A stretch of 64,000 nucleotides of DNA, taken from Nilaparvata lugens. Lineage: Eukaryota; Arthropoda; Insecta; Hemiptera; Delphacidae. Numbering within the stretch: the first letter of the stretch is position 1; each line of letters opens with the position of its first letter. The stretch lies in the NCBI RefSeq assembly GCF_014356525.2, contig NC_052506.1, positions 14,072,783 through 14,136,782 on the forward strand, read 5' to 3'. Below, in pieces: positions 36,776 to 47,310 of this stretch. The notes beneath the pieces are model-generated. The model did no database searches, had not been told where the DNA came from, and saw nothing but the letters and a program-made list of their open reading frames with translations. The position numbers and the translations under genes were made by a program.

Positions 36776-37635
36776 TTGTAGAGAAGCATAGGCTAGAAAT
36801 GGAATTTAACGGGTCACACCTCGTGAGAATGCTTGCAATGAGAATATGTAATGAAAACCATTCATTCATGAATTTTTTGAGTTCTATTAGTGTCGGCTAA
36901 TATGAATGATATTGTTCGAGCATATCACCATCGTTTTTGAAAGTCAACTCACTCCGCGCGTGACTGTTACTAGTAACGAATAACGATAGCAGTGCAGTTA
37001 CATTTCAAAAAGTCGTTCTGTCACATTTTATCGCCCTAAATGTCTATATCATCCATTAAGTGATCTACTTTCTACACAGGAGAAGTAGCGTATCCTGGAT
37101 TTTTACCGTTCAGTACGTTAACTATTGCTAGTGAGAGAAACCAGGGTAGAGGTATTGTGATGTGGTAGAAGTTAAGCATGCAGAGTATCTGAGTGTTTTC
37201 GAGTGCGGTACATAAATATATAGTACATCAGTACAGAGTAGACTGTACTTTATTGTATTGGATACTATGGATGGTTTGGACATGGACTCGGTACTATGAC
37301 ATGAATACTATGAATGGTTTTCGAAAAACTAGTGACCCCCGGGGTTGGAGAGCTCGTTCAAAACACCGCTTATATTTTTTTCACTTAATTTCATTCATTT
37401 GCAATACAAATGAGACTAATGTAATAACATTGGTAGATAAAATGATAAGGTAGTCCTTGTGCTATTTTTCTTCCAAATTTGTAGGTGACACAGTCCAAGA
37501 TGAGGTTAGAATTTCACTTGTACAATTTTCACAAAATTCTAGTCAAAAATAAACATGAAAACTATAAATTTTGAATTTAGATGGCTTGAGTTAATAAATT
37601 GATTAGAAATATTCCACTCAATTACCACTTGTAAC
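36776..37635. other. No gene seen
   Basis: AT-rich DNA with one 86-codon ORF (37193-37453) lacking a domain. Confidence 0.45.
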
Positions 37636-37639
37636 GAAT

Positions 37640-40350
37640 ACTATTGAGTTATTGAGGCATGAAATTAACAACTCAAAAATTTGTCAAACCACCTGTAAAA
37701 GAAGAATATTATTCAAAAATAGATTGGAACGATGTTAAGAATTCCTTGTCTCGACAGAATTGGGACGATGTTACTAATGAAAATAATATCAATCTTTCAA
37801 CTAATTTATTCATTGATACTATCCAGACTATTCTCCTTAATAAGACATCAAAAATAAAAATATAATCTAAAAATACAAAAATAAAACCATGGATTTCCAG
37901 AGGTTTGGTAAACTCTATCCGCCACCGCGATAAATTAAAGAAAAAACTCAACAGACAACCTTACTGTCTTGCTTTAAAAAACGAATTCATACAATACAGG
38001 AACCTCCTACACTCAACAATTAAGCGAGCTAAATATGATTATTATAAGAATAAAGTTGATGAAGTATCAGACAATCCACAAAAGTTCTGGCCCGTTGTGA
38101 GAGAAATTGCTGGAAAAGCTACAGCACATCAACCTTTCCCAATTGGAGCATTTGCTAAAACTGGAGATTCAGCACAAATCCAAGATGTCAATGATCTTTG
38201 TAATAGTTTTAATAAATATTTCACTGCTGTTGGAGCTTCATTATGTCGATCCCTAAGCCCGGTTGGTGAACCAGAAATTAATGATCACGAATATGGAGTT
38301 AACACAGTATTTGAGTTTAAGGATGTTACCAAAGAGGAACTTAGGGTGGTAATAAACAGTCTCAAAGGAAAGAGTGCCCTGGGCATGACCTCATACCCAC
38401 AAGAATATTCAAAGAAAACATAGATTCACTAATTAACCCTATTCATCATCTAATAAATCTAAGCATTCATGCAGGTCAATTTCCAGAAAAATTAAAAATT
38501 TCAAAAATCATTCCAATTTACAAATCAGGGCCAAAAAACGAACTAACTAACTACCGACCTATTTCTCATCTTGCTACTTTGTCCAAAATTATTGAAAAGT
38601 GCGTTAAAATACAGTTGACAAAATATTTAACAAAAAATAACATCTTAGCAAAAAATCAATATGGTTTTCAAAAATATAAAAATACTGACGATGCCCTATT
38701 TGAAGTAACTAAATATATAACAGAGTCAATTGAATTGAAAAATAAGGCTATTATCACATTCCTGGACCTGGCCAAGGCCTTCGATTCAGTTGATAGAGAT
38801 AAGCTATTGCATAAACTTGAGGCCATTGGAGTTAAAAATACCGCCTTGCAATGGTTCAGGAGTTATCTCTCGGAGCGCCAGCAATTTGTTCAAATTGAAG
38901 GAAAATCCAGTGAAATGGACAATGTTGACTTTGGAGTAATTCAGGGAAGCACTCTGGGTCCAACATTGTTCCTGGTATATATTAATAATATTTCCCAATT
39001 GAACACAACAAGTAAAATATTTCTATTTGCTGACGACACTGCTGTAATTTCTGTAGGGAGAGAATGGGAGGAAGTTTATAGAAATGCCACAAATGATCTC
39101 GCTAGAATAAAAAATTGGTTTGACCACAATAGTTTAACAGTAAATCTGAGTAAAACAAAGTATATGCCTATAGTGACCAGGAACCAATCTGATCCAGGTT
39201 CTAGGCAAGTAAAAATGCATTCCTGTAGGGATATAGAATCTACTGCATGTGCATGTGGGTCAATCAAGAGAGTCGACCAATATAAATACTTAGGGGTTAT
39301 TTTTGACAATCATCTGAGTTGGGTCCCTCATGTACAGAATTTGAAACAGAGGGTTAGGAGGTTGCTTTATGGTCTGTCTCAACTCAGTAATGTACTAGAC
39401 ATCAGGTTGTGTAGGAGGATTTATCATGCCTACGTGCAATCAGTGTTGCAGTATGGCATAATAGCATGGGGAGGGGTATTATCCACATGCCTGGAGCCAC
39501 TGGCCGTTACCCAACGTACAATCATGAAGACCATCCTGAAAAAAGAACCCAAGTACCCCACGTCGCTGCTTTTCTCGGACTTCCCTGTGTTAAATTTAAG
39601 ACAGCTATTTATTAAAACAATTCTTACATATATTAGGAAACATAAAATAGAACTTCTTGCCAACATACAGCACAATTACCATACTAGACTAAGAAATAAC
39701 CATGACTATTCTATCCCCAGATTAATGCATGGAATAGAACTTAAATCACCGTTCTACTTAGCTCAAATTATCTATAGGAATTTGCCGGAAGACATGAGGG
39801 AGGCCGAGGGTTGCAGCGATGTGGTGTATAAAAGGAGGTTGGTGGGGTGGCTCTTTGGCTTGGGCTGGAATGGAGCTGAACAACTTCTTCTTTCACCCTA
39901 CACGTAGCATCCCAGCATTGATTATATACTAATATTACATTTGCATCACCGCTTGTCTTGATCCCTTTGCTCTTTCACTTTTCTGTATCTTACTTTTATA
40001 ATCACTCTGCGCTAACAAACAAAAACAAAATGTTTTGTCTTGTTTTTTTTCTCCTCTGATGTAGACAAAATGATATCTTATTAATTAAGTATGTTTGTAG
40101 TATATTATTATTTGATGAGATACATATTACTCTTACTTGATAAGAACTCTCCCTCAACCACAGACGAACAGTCTTTTTGGGGGAATTCCACTCTATATAT
40201 GTATTATGGTAATAGTGTTTTAATATGTAAAAAAAAAATATTTAATAACCTGTTTGAAATATTGTAAAAACAATGAAATGTATGCACTTTTACATATTCT
40301 TTTAATGTACCAAATGTGGAAATAAACTGATTTGATTTGATTTGATTTAT
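37640..40350 (+). mobile_element. 5'-truncated jockey/CR1-like LINE
   Basis: The element holds the linker after the endonuclease, a near-complete reverse transcriptase and a 3' UTR. The UTR has AATAAA at 40321 and ends in about four TTTGA/TGATT units (40329-40349), a common tail type in this superfamily. The endonuclease domain is missing, consistent with truncation during target-primed reverse transcription. A related but more damaged element lies at 52451-54424 on the other strand. A target duplication was not identified. Confidence 0.88.
37659..39907 (+). pseudogene. LINE ORF2 reverse transcriptase, one stop and one frameshift
   Basis: From 37659 one frame runs through a single TAA at 37863 and continues (PWISRGLVNSIRHRDKL) to about 38390. 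There the reading moves to another frame, visible because KECPGHDLIP and IFKENIDSLIN follow there. That frame is then open to TAG at 39907. Reverse transcriptase blocks: NYRPIS at about 38551, FLDLAKAFDSVD (catalytic Asp, about 38759-38794), GVIQGSTLGP (about 38936), FADD (39026-39037) and KYLGVIF (about 39284). The enzyme copies element RNA at a nicked target. With only two lesions it died recently. The C-terminal region after the palm, including LEPLAVTQRT, aligns with the 52.5 kb element. Confidence 0.88.
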
Positions 40351-40970
40351 TTAAGAAAATTTGGAACCATTGAAGAAACGCAATCTTGTAAACACTAAAG
40401 CTCAGCTGGAATATTCTGTGAGCTATTATATTGAAATTATAAATTAGAATCAATTTACTATAATAAATGGAATGGAATGAATAATTTTAAATGATTGTCA
40501 TTCTTTCGAGATTATTAATTGATTCTATCTTTAGCATACAAGATATATAGTGATATTAAATATGCATCCTTTCTCGCCTTATAAATGTAAGAGGGGTTGG
40601 TCAATGATATTGTCGAACGAACTTGTTCTGTTTAATGTTATGAAGAATATGTTTTGAAAACTTGAAGTTGATTGAAGCATTCAAGACTTATTGTTGAGCA
40701 TACAAAAAACCACAAACTGACAACGCGATCCACAAGGAAAAAGTGGGAATCCACTAGGCTCATTCAATTTTTTTTCTGTTTTTGGCTTCGATTTTCCTCC
40801 ATTTGAAACTGATAAACTCCAAAATAAATGCTTAAAACGTCATGCATTGCTTGATAAATTGACAATGAGGATTTTTTATTAAAAATGAATCTTAAATTGA
40901 TAAATGAATAAATAAAGTCCAGTGCTCCAATAAGATAGAGTTTTGTAGTCTAGTTATAGATGGACAGATC
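40351..40970. other. No gene seen
   Basis: AT-rich sequence downstream of the LINE. Confidence 0.5.
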
Positions 40971-40974
40971 ATAA

Positions 40975-41065
40975 AATCACTTCACTTATATGGGTTACTC
41001 TATACAAATTAATAAAAACAATATAAAACTTGTAGTACCTTTTTTATTTAAAACTTTGAAACATT
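40975..41065. repeat. Short dispersed repeat, copy B
   Basis: Similar to 28345-28440 (CACTTATATGG, ATTAATAAAAAC, ending TTTTTTATTTAAAAC). The next block (41100-41170, CGTAAGGCCCATTGACGGC) looks like part of another old repeat. Confidence 0.4.
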
Positions 41066-41170
41066 AAAGTTCATTTTATATCTATATCATCTGTTTATTT
41101 TGTGGACAGTCGTAAGGCCCATTGACGGCTTAAATTATTATATTCAGGCGGTGGGACCTTCCCCAAGGGA

Positions 41171-42066
41171 CTCCCCACCAACAAAAGCCATACGAATTTA
41201 CTTTTTACTATGGACAGATCATATGAATCAAATACAATTCTCATTATAATTATTAATTTGTTAATTTTATAGATTGATTAATGGAATTTTAGAATTCAAG
41301 TACTTCAGAACAAGTATTTCAAAAATTTATCCAGAAGCTATAACAGCATCCACGTTATACAATGCACTGATATTGCATATTGAATAAGGAAACCGATTTT
41401 CCAATGAAACCAGTTCTTAGAATGAGGATCACCATATGAGCTCAATATGACATCTAATTACTGAGAACAATACGACTGTGATTGTGGTAGAGGTCTTAAT
41501 ATTTTGATTCCATCCAAGAACAGACAGAATGTAAGATATTGGCTAAGAAGGCTCAGCATCGCTGGATGAGGCTCGCGGGTGGGGTGTTGGTGGGAGGAGG
41601 AGGAGGGGGGGAAGCGACCAACAATAGTGTGAGAGAATGGATTTGACAATCGGTTGATTATTCCCGTTGTCCTGTTGATGGTGTTATTGTTGGTCGCGAT
41701 GTCGATGTCGAAGAGGATTGCTTTGAGAGGGTGCAGGGTGGAGGGGTCTCATGAGAGGCTTTCTATTTGGTCGGCTCGGCTGTGTCATGTAAATGGCCCC
41801 TCGACGTCTCGTTAGGTGTCTCCTTGTCTTCGGATGGCCTTCTCTATCACCCCTTCCCCCCTCCCCCCAATCATCCACCCACCTACCTCAATATTCTTCT
41901 TTTTTGTGTTTTGCTTGCCGCTGATAGCCACCATGTGAGGTCTTCTCTCTGCATGTCACGTGCATTGCCACCTGGTCAACACACACTCACATACGTTCAA
42001 CTGCGACACGCACAGTCAACTGGAATTCTGGCATCATCAATCATTTTATGCAAAATTCCAGTATTG
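41171..42066. other. No gene recognised
   Basis: 41450-42000 is GC-richer, with a G-rich strip (41575-41613) and a C-rich strip (41850-41885). Overlapping ORFs on both strands show only low-complexity Pro/His-rich sequence. Confidence 0.4.
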
Positions 42067-42219
42067 GTATTCGAATCCAATACCAGCAACAAACTACATA
42101 CAGCAACCAATACACCAATGAACTCACTTCATCATAGGGTTGACTAGGTACATCGCTAGCTTATTATTCGATTTTCCACGACACAGTTTCACATTCCATC
42201 TTACTATGATATATCGGGG
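42067..42219 (+). repeat. Tandem duplication copy A, left part
   Basis: ATTCGAATCCAATACCAG through CACTTCATCATAGGGTTGACTAG and GATTTTCCACGA matches copy B at 43584-43715. Copy A then breaks into TE sequence and resumes at about 43290. Confidence 0.75.
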
Positions 42220-42309
42220 ACCGAGCTTCGCTCTTAAAAAATCTATTACGAAAGAAGAAATTATACTTTTTGTGTAGTTGAGAAGTTGATATTGTGGTAA
42301 TTATTCATA

Positions 42310-42393
42310 TTGAATGAAAAAGATTGAGAAATTGTCAAAAAACCACGATTTAAATCGTGGTTTTTTGACAATTTCTCAGTCTTTTTCATTCAA
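42310..42393. repeat. 84-bp palindrome
   Basis: The two halves, TTGAATGAAAAAGATTGAGAAATTG... and its mirror, meet at CGATTT/AAATCG with no loop and one mismatch. It would extrude as a cruciform or fold as a hairpin if transcribed. Confidence 0.9.
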
Positions 42394-42810
42394 GAAGAAT
42401 TTATAATAACACTAGCATACCCGGCGAACTTCGTACCGCCAAAAAGTCAATGTATCTCATGTCACACTCGACTTTATTTGGTGAATCATGGTATTCATTA
42501 ATTTACAATCATTATTTTTATTTACATCTCAATACGGACTTCCTATGTGCTTAAAACAACCGTTTTAATAAACAATATTATCACAGAGTGATGTGTTTAT
42601 TACATCTGGGTAAGTTTAGATGCTAAATCATTATCACAACATGATCTTGAATCATGATGATCTTTCCGTTCCGTTCAGGGAACAAACAAACAAACTAATA
42701 CACAAACAGACATTCATTTTTATATAGAGAGATTCATAGTTCATACAGAAATGATCTATCTAATCACAGTAAATCGAGATTTCCCAGAGGAATGCAAAAA
42801 TTTCCCTCAC

Positions 42811-42956
42811 AAAGGCCCGTTTGCACAAAAGCCGGTTAATTTTAATCCTGATTAATTTCACGTGAACCAAATCAGAGAAGACCATTTGAAAAAGATGGAT
42901 CTACTGGAATTAATCAGGATTAAAAATAACCCGGCTTTTTTGCAACCTGCACTAAG
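42811..42956. repeat. Snap-back MITE with GGCCCGTTTGCAC ends
   Basis: The left arm GGCCCGTTTGCACAAAAGCCGGTTAATTTTAATCCTGATTAATT pairs imperfectly with the right arm ending AATAACCCGGCTTTTTTGCAACCTGCACTAAGG. The core CACGTGAACCAAATCAGAGAAG is shared with 23595-23713. Confidence 0.75.
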
Positions 42957-43289
42957 GACTTGATTGAATGATTACAAAAGTTCAACAGCTGAGTCATAAT
43001 TTTGACACAGTCCCACTCACATGAACTCGCTCACTCACTTCTAACATCAACAGACGACGAAATAATTATTATCAGCTGTTTTTCCAAGGATGAATAATAA
43101 TTATCCTTTTAATGTCCTTCGGCGAGTTTTCCCAGGGATGAGACTAGTGCAATCGAATTTTTATATTATAAACCTACTATGTTCTAAATTTCATGAAAAT
43201 CGTTAGAGCCGTTTTCGAGATCCGGTGAACAGAAAACATATGAACAGAAATTGCTCGTTTAATAGTAAAGGATTTCGTGCTCAATTGAT

Positions 43290-43583
43290 TTGTTATTCAG
43301 TTGGAAAAACGACGGTGATCTCAGGAAAATAGTTGTTGAACGGCAGAAGAGAGTATACTCTCAGAGTATAGAGAGAATTCTCTAGATAGATCTATATACT
43401 CTCTAGATCTATATTCTCTAGAGAGAATTGGACCTATCAAAAAGCATGCATGTTTTATAGTAGTCGATAAAACTCTGTGTTATTTTATTTCTCCTTTTTT
43501 TCACCTACACCATGCTTATCATGGGTGATTATGATCACTTAGTCTTTCTCCCATACAATACATAGGTAGCCTGAGAATATTAT
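43290..43583 (+). repeat. Tandem duplication copy A, right part
   Basis: It matches copy B from about 43716: TCAGGAAAA(T/G)AGTTGTT, TGTTATTTTATTTCTCC, TTTCACCTACACCA and CACTTAGTCTTTCTCCCATACAA. It contains an extra AGAGAATTCTCTAGA-type palindromic patch at 43366-43437. Confidence 0.75.
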
Positions 43584-43935
43584 TCGAATCCAATACCAGA
43601 ATCGAACTTTACAGCATCCAATAGACCAATGAACTTACTCCATCCTAGGGTTGACTAGATTCTTATTTGATTTTCCACGAGACAACGTTACGCTTCATAT
43701 TATTATAATATTTCAGTTGTTAACTAATGGAAAACAGCCGGGGCTCTCAGGAAAAGAGTTGTTCTACGGATGAAGAGACTAGCCTATACAATTAGGCCTG
43801 TCAAAAATCATAGTACTATAGCATGTCGATTAAATTTTTTGTTATTTTATTTCTCCATTTTTTCACCTACACCAGGCTTCATGGGCGATCATGATCACTT
43901 AAGTCTCTCTTCCATACAACACATAGCCTGAATTC
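43584..43935 (+). repeat. Tandem duplication copy B, uninterrupted
   Basis: About 350 bp matching the two parts of copy A joined together. It shows the state before the TE nest entered copy A. Divergence is clear, so the duplication is old. Confidence 0.75.
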
Positions 43936-45600
43936 ATCTGGGTGTGGGTGTTTATATTGAAGGTATTTGAATATTCAATCATTGTTACTGTAGTCATTTG
44001 GTAGGAATCCGAACCTATTACACTTCAGCCTTTTCTCATTCAAGGGCCTTCCTTCTTTCCTTTTAGTTTTATTGCACTGTAGCCTATAGTCGGCATCTCA
44101 GCTTGATTCTCCGTCTTACTTTCATTTATTACCTTCTTTGTCATGCAGATAGTTTTGAGCGGTCGGCATTCAGTCATATCTGGACAACAACTGAACGCAA
44201 GTCTCAGTTTCATGCAAAACGTTTAGCATAGGGCTAAACACAGCTACACACACATCGATTTTTGTTCGTACGATTTTTTGCTGTTCTTGAAAAATCTATT
44301 AGATTAAACAGATGATGTTGAACGGATTATGTTTGTCAAGTTCCGTTTAATCTGCTAGATTCATAAGGACGGCAAAATATAGTACGATTAAAAATCGATG
44401 AGTGTGTAACTGGCAGCGAAAAATGTGCATTATAGATGATAATATAGAAGTGAGTGGAAGGAGGGAATACAGGTAGAATGGAAGTGTGAGAGAGAGGAAA
44501 AGATTGAGCATACACCACTACAAAGACACCTATGAAGCAACAAATTTTCGATAGGCTTTATATTATGATAATCTGAGTATACGGTTCATAATGTGAGAAT
44601 GCAATAAAGAATGTACATTTTTCAAACTGTAGAAGAACGAGAGGTATGTCTTTCGTTCACAACAGCTGATATTCAAAGAGTGAGAGCGCGGACAGAGGAA
44701 CAGTCTTTGTTACCATGGTGAAGAGCGAGATAGACTGAAATAGAGGGGAGACGCATCGTAAAATAGGGCCTCAATAAATTATATTGCTTCATGCGCGTGT
44801 ATTATATGAATAATGCGCATTGTTGTATTGTACACATGTACATAAAGCACCCTACATCATGTATGGAGCCTACTATGAGCCCCATTCTATTTTGTAAAGC
44901 TAAGTGAATTCTGCAAAGATTTACGGATGTCAACCACCCATTAATCAGAACGGTCCCAATTGCCATGTTGACATTGATTGGTTTAATCCTTCATTATTCG
45001 AGGATCAAGATTGTTGATTTGAATGTAATTGACTTTGTAACTGATTGTGGTTGAATGTCAAAAATGTAAATACGGCACATGCTATGAAACAACATTGAAA
45101 TGCATGGATGGAACTAATCTAATGCATGTGATAGTACTGTACTGGATGCCATTCAGAAATTTGAATCATCAATAAATAGTATAGGTACAATAATATGTAT
45201 TATCGGAAACCTTTTATGCAGCTCTATAGTTCTATAGCCAAAGATTATGAATTATTCAGTGTTAGAAACTTCTATACAATGCTGCAGCTCAAAATTTACA
45301 ATACATTTTTGTTAGGCTCAAAATTTGAAAACTGGACTGATTTGTAACGGTAACATTGTAGTCAGAGCTCAGATACTTTGTTGAGTCTTGAAAATGAAAG
45401 GAACCATAGGATGAGGATCAGTTATTTCAACAGGAACGGAGTGAACAAAAGGGGTCCACTGTGCAAAGTGTCATATTTGGGTTGATTGACAGGTGGGATT
45501 GGTTGATCGGTTCCTTTGCTGTGCTGGCCGATTGAGCAGGGTTCAAAGCTGATCACTGGTCGAGTGCAAACTCGGAGTTCGCTCGAATTTCTAGCAGACA
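43936..45600. other. No gene seen
   Basis: Mixed AT-rich DNA with no convincing ORF, RNA gene or repeat. Confidence 0.45.
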
Positions 45601-45665
45601 GTTTTCGCTCGCTGGGGCGTGCATTGTCAAGCAGGTGGCATCTCATCCGGCTATTGTTGGTCAGA

Positions 45666-45715
45666 ATGGGAAAGAAGCTGGCAGTGTTCCTATGCTTGCT
45701 AGCTTTGGGAGCCAG
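45666..45715 (+). CDS. Candidate first coding exon with signal peptide
   Basis: ATG at 45666 (context GTCAGAATGG) encodes M-G-K-K-L-A-V-F-L-C-L-L-A-L-G-A, a textbook secretory signal: a basic start followed by a leucine-rich core. The exon then meets CCAG/GTAGTT, a good splice donor, after 50 coding bases. The upstream 45500-45665 stretch is GC-richer and has an initiator-like ACAGTT near 45597, as expected for a 5' UTR. The product would be secreted or a membrane protein, but nothing further can be said: no second exon was identified in the rest of the window. It could be a chance ORF. Confidence 0.4.
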
Positions 45716-46870
45716 GTAGTTCCCGGGAAGGTGGTGGGGGAAGGAAAGAATGTGTTCGGAGGACTTGCCATGCTAGCCCGCTTGGCGCCTGCATTCCTCT
45801 CTCTCTTTGGTCTCAACATCTGAACTCTGAGGAACGTTGATCCAGCAATCACACACGGCTGACTCACCTTCGAAAAAATATTTCTGGCCATTCCATATGG
45901 CTGCTCCTATTACCTGCTGTGGTCTGCAACAACGAATTACACAATAAAGCCTTTTATACGAAAATAACTGATTTTTACACAATACAGTCTTTTCTACGAA
46001 AATAGCTGATGTATAGAAATTCACTGAAACGTATGGTCGACCTGTTACAATGAGCTATTTGAAACTGTCCTTTGTATAAGGAAGACAAGTGGGTTTCAGG
46101 AATCAAGATAACGGGATCATAGAATATCCTTGAAAGCAGTATGAATTGAAATGGTCTGAATTTTGAAAAATAATAGATTAGTTATCAAGAGCCCTTCTTG
46201 TTAGTGGATCAATTACTTTTGTTCTGTCTATCCTTGAGGATCGTTTCCCAGTAACCTTATTTCATGTAGCATATATGAAATGAGCTTACTGGAAAACATT
46301 TCTCAAGGATAGAAAGATCAAATGTAATTGTTCAACTAACAAGAGGAACTCTTGTTAATTAACTTTTTAAAAAAATCAACAAAAAAGCTTTGTTATTTGT
46401 TATTGTTATTACGGTGGCTCTATGTATCCAATTTGGACATAGGTGTCCAATTTCTTCATTTTGGCAGAAGAATAACTCACAATTTGATTTGAGAAAATTC
46501 AATTGATTATTGAGTGAAATTTATGTTTGAGGGTATTGTTATATCAAAACTAAAGCTCCACTTTGTAGAGCAATAGCGATGAACGTTTAGAAATAATAAA
46601 TCATACAATAGTACAATATATACGGTTTACCAACAACATGTCGAGAAAATAATGAATGAACTATTGAACTGTGATCACTTTCGAGTGGAATCATCACTTA
46701 CATAATGTCAGCCAATAAGTTATAATATAGGTTAAAATTACGTTGTAGCCTATTGTTAAAGTATCAATCCAAGATTTTCATCATAATTATCATGAAGTGA
46801 GAACAATATAAACACAACAAAAACGAGGTTTTGTTTCATTCCAATGATTTAACACGTCCATTTTTTTTAA
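45716..46870. other. No gene seen
   Basis: If the 45.67 kb exon is real, this is the start of its intron. An inverted repeat lies around 46190-46355: AACAGAAGTAATTG-type sequence and CTTGAGGATCGTTTCCCAGTAA against TTACTGGAAAACATTTCTCAAGGAT and ATGTAATTGTTCAACTAACAAGAG. Confidence 0.45.
46190..46356. repeat. Imperfect inverted repeat of about 165 bp
   Basis: GAGCCCTTCTTGTTAGTGGATCAATTACTTTTG faces its imperfect complement ending GTAATTGTTCAACTAACAAGAGGAACTC. The inner arms TATCCTTGAGGATCGTTTCCCAGTAA and TTACTGGAAAACATTTCTCAAGGATA also pair around a short loop. A snap-back MITE is likely. Confidence 0.7.
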
Positions 46871-47310
46871 CTATAATTTTTTATATTCAGCCATATTCTC
46901 TATAATAAGGTCGGTTAACTGATGAATGGAATCTCTTGCATCACATTTTTCATCCAATGAGATGGAGCAGCTTTATGTGAATGAGAACGCGGCCCTGGTC
47001 CATATAGCTTCACTGTCCAACAGAGCCTTATTGTCCTTTGTGTAGTGGACCAGCACCTGCCTAGCGTGAGACAGAAGCTTGGGGGAGTATAGATCACCCA
47101 CCCTTCCAAGTCTCCCGCAGTTTTCGGCTTCATCATTCGCATTCATTACAACAGTTTTATTGTATCCCACGTTCTCAAGCTCATAACACAACGCAGGAAT
47201 GGAAAGTCAATCCGATGATCAACCAGATCCAGTTCTGTGGTTAAACTTTCACATATTTTACCCTCACAGAATGCCACAGTGAATAATTCAAGCCAGACAT
47301 CATTCAGCTT
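46871..47310 (-). pseudogene. Unidentified coding fragment, one frameshift and one stop
   Basis: Read from 47310 down, one frame gives a well-composed helical sequence (KLNDVWLELFTVAFCEGK, then TTELDLVDHRIDFPFL). Near 47192-47200 the coding character moves to the neighbouring frame (CYELENVGYNKTVV, then LLSHARQVLVHYTKDNKALL). That frame passes one TAA at about 46970 and ends at TAG 46871 after ENMAEYKKL. The composition (charged helices, few low-complexity runs) differs from chance ORFs around it. I do not recognise the family. It could be the last exon of a decayed host gene, a truncated processed copy, or a transposon protein. No polyadenylated tail or clean splice acceptor decides. Confidence 0.5.

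Larger units (their letters stand above)
42220..43285. mobile_element. Nested TE fragments inserted in duplication copy A
   Basis: The block starts with CGGGGACCGAGCTTCGCTC and ends with GAACAGAAATTGCTCGTTTAATAGTAAAGG. Both resemble ends I associate with insect RTE-type repeats. Inside lie an 84-bp palindrome (42310), a piece from TAGCATACCCGGCGAACTTCG to TTTTTATATAGAGAGAT (about 42413-42731), a snap-back MITE (42811-42956) and ATTTCATGAAAATCGTTAGAGCCGTTTTCGAGATCCG (about 43190). I see no coding sequence. It is absent from copy B. Confidence 0.6.

Noticed and set aside
43366..43437. AGAGAATTCTCTAGA-type palindromes as a protein-binding array
   Set aside because: Low-complexity AGAT/CTCT-type sequence present in only one of the two duplicate copies; more likely simple expansion.
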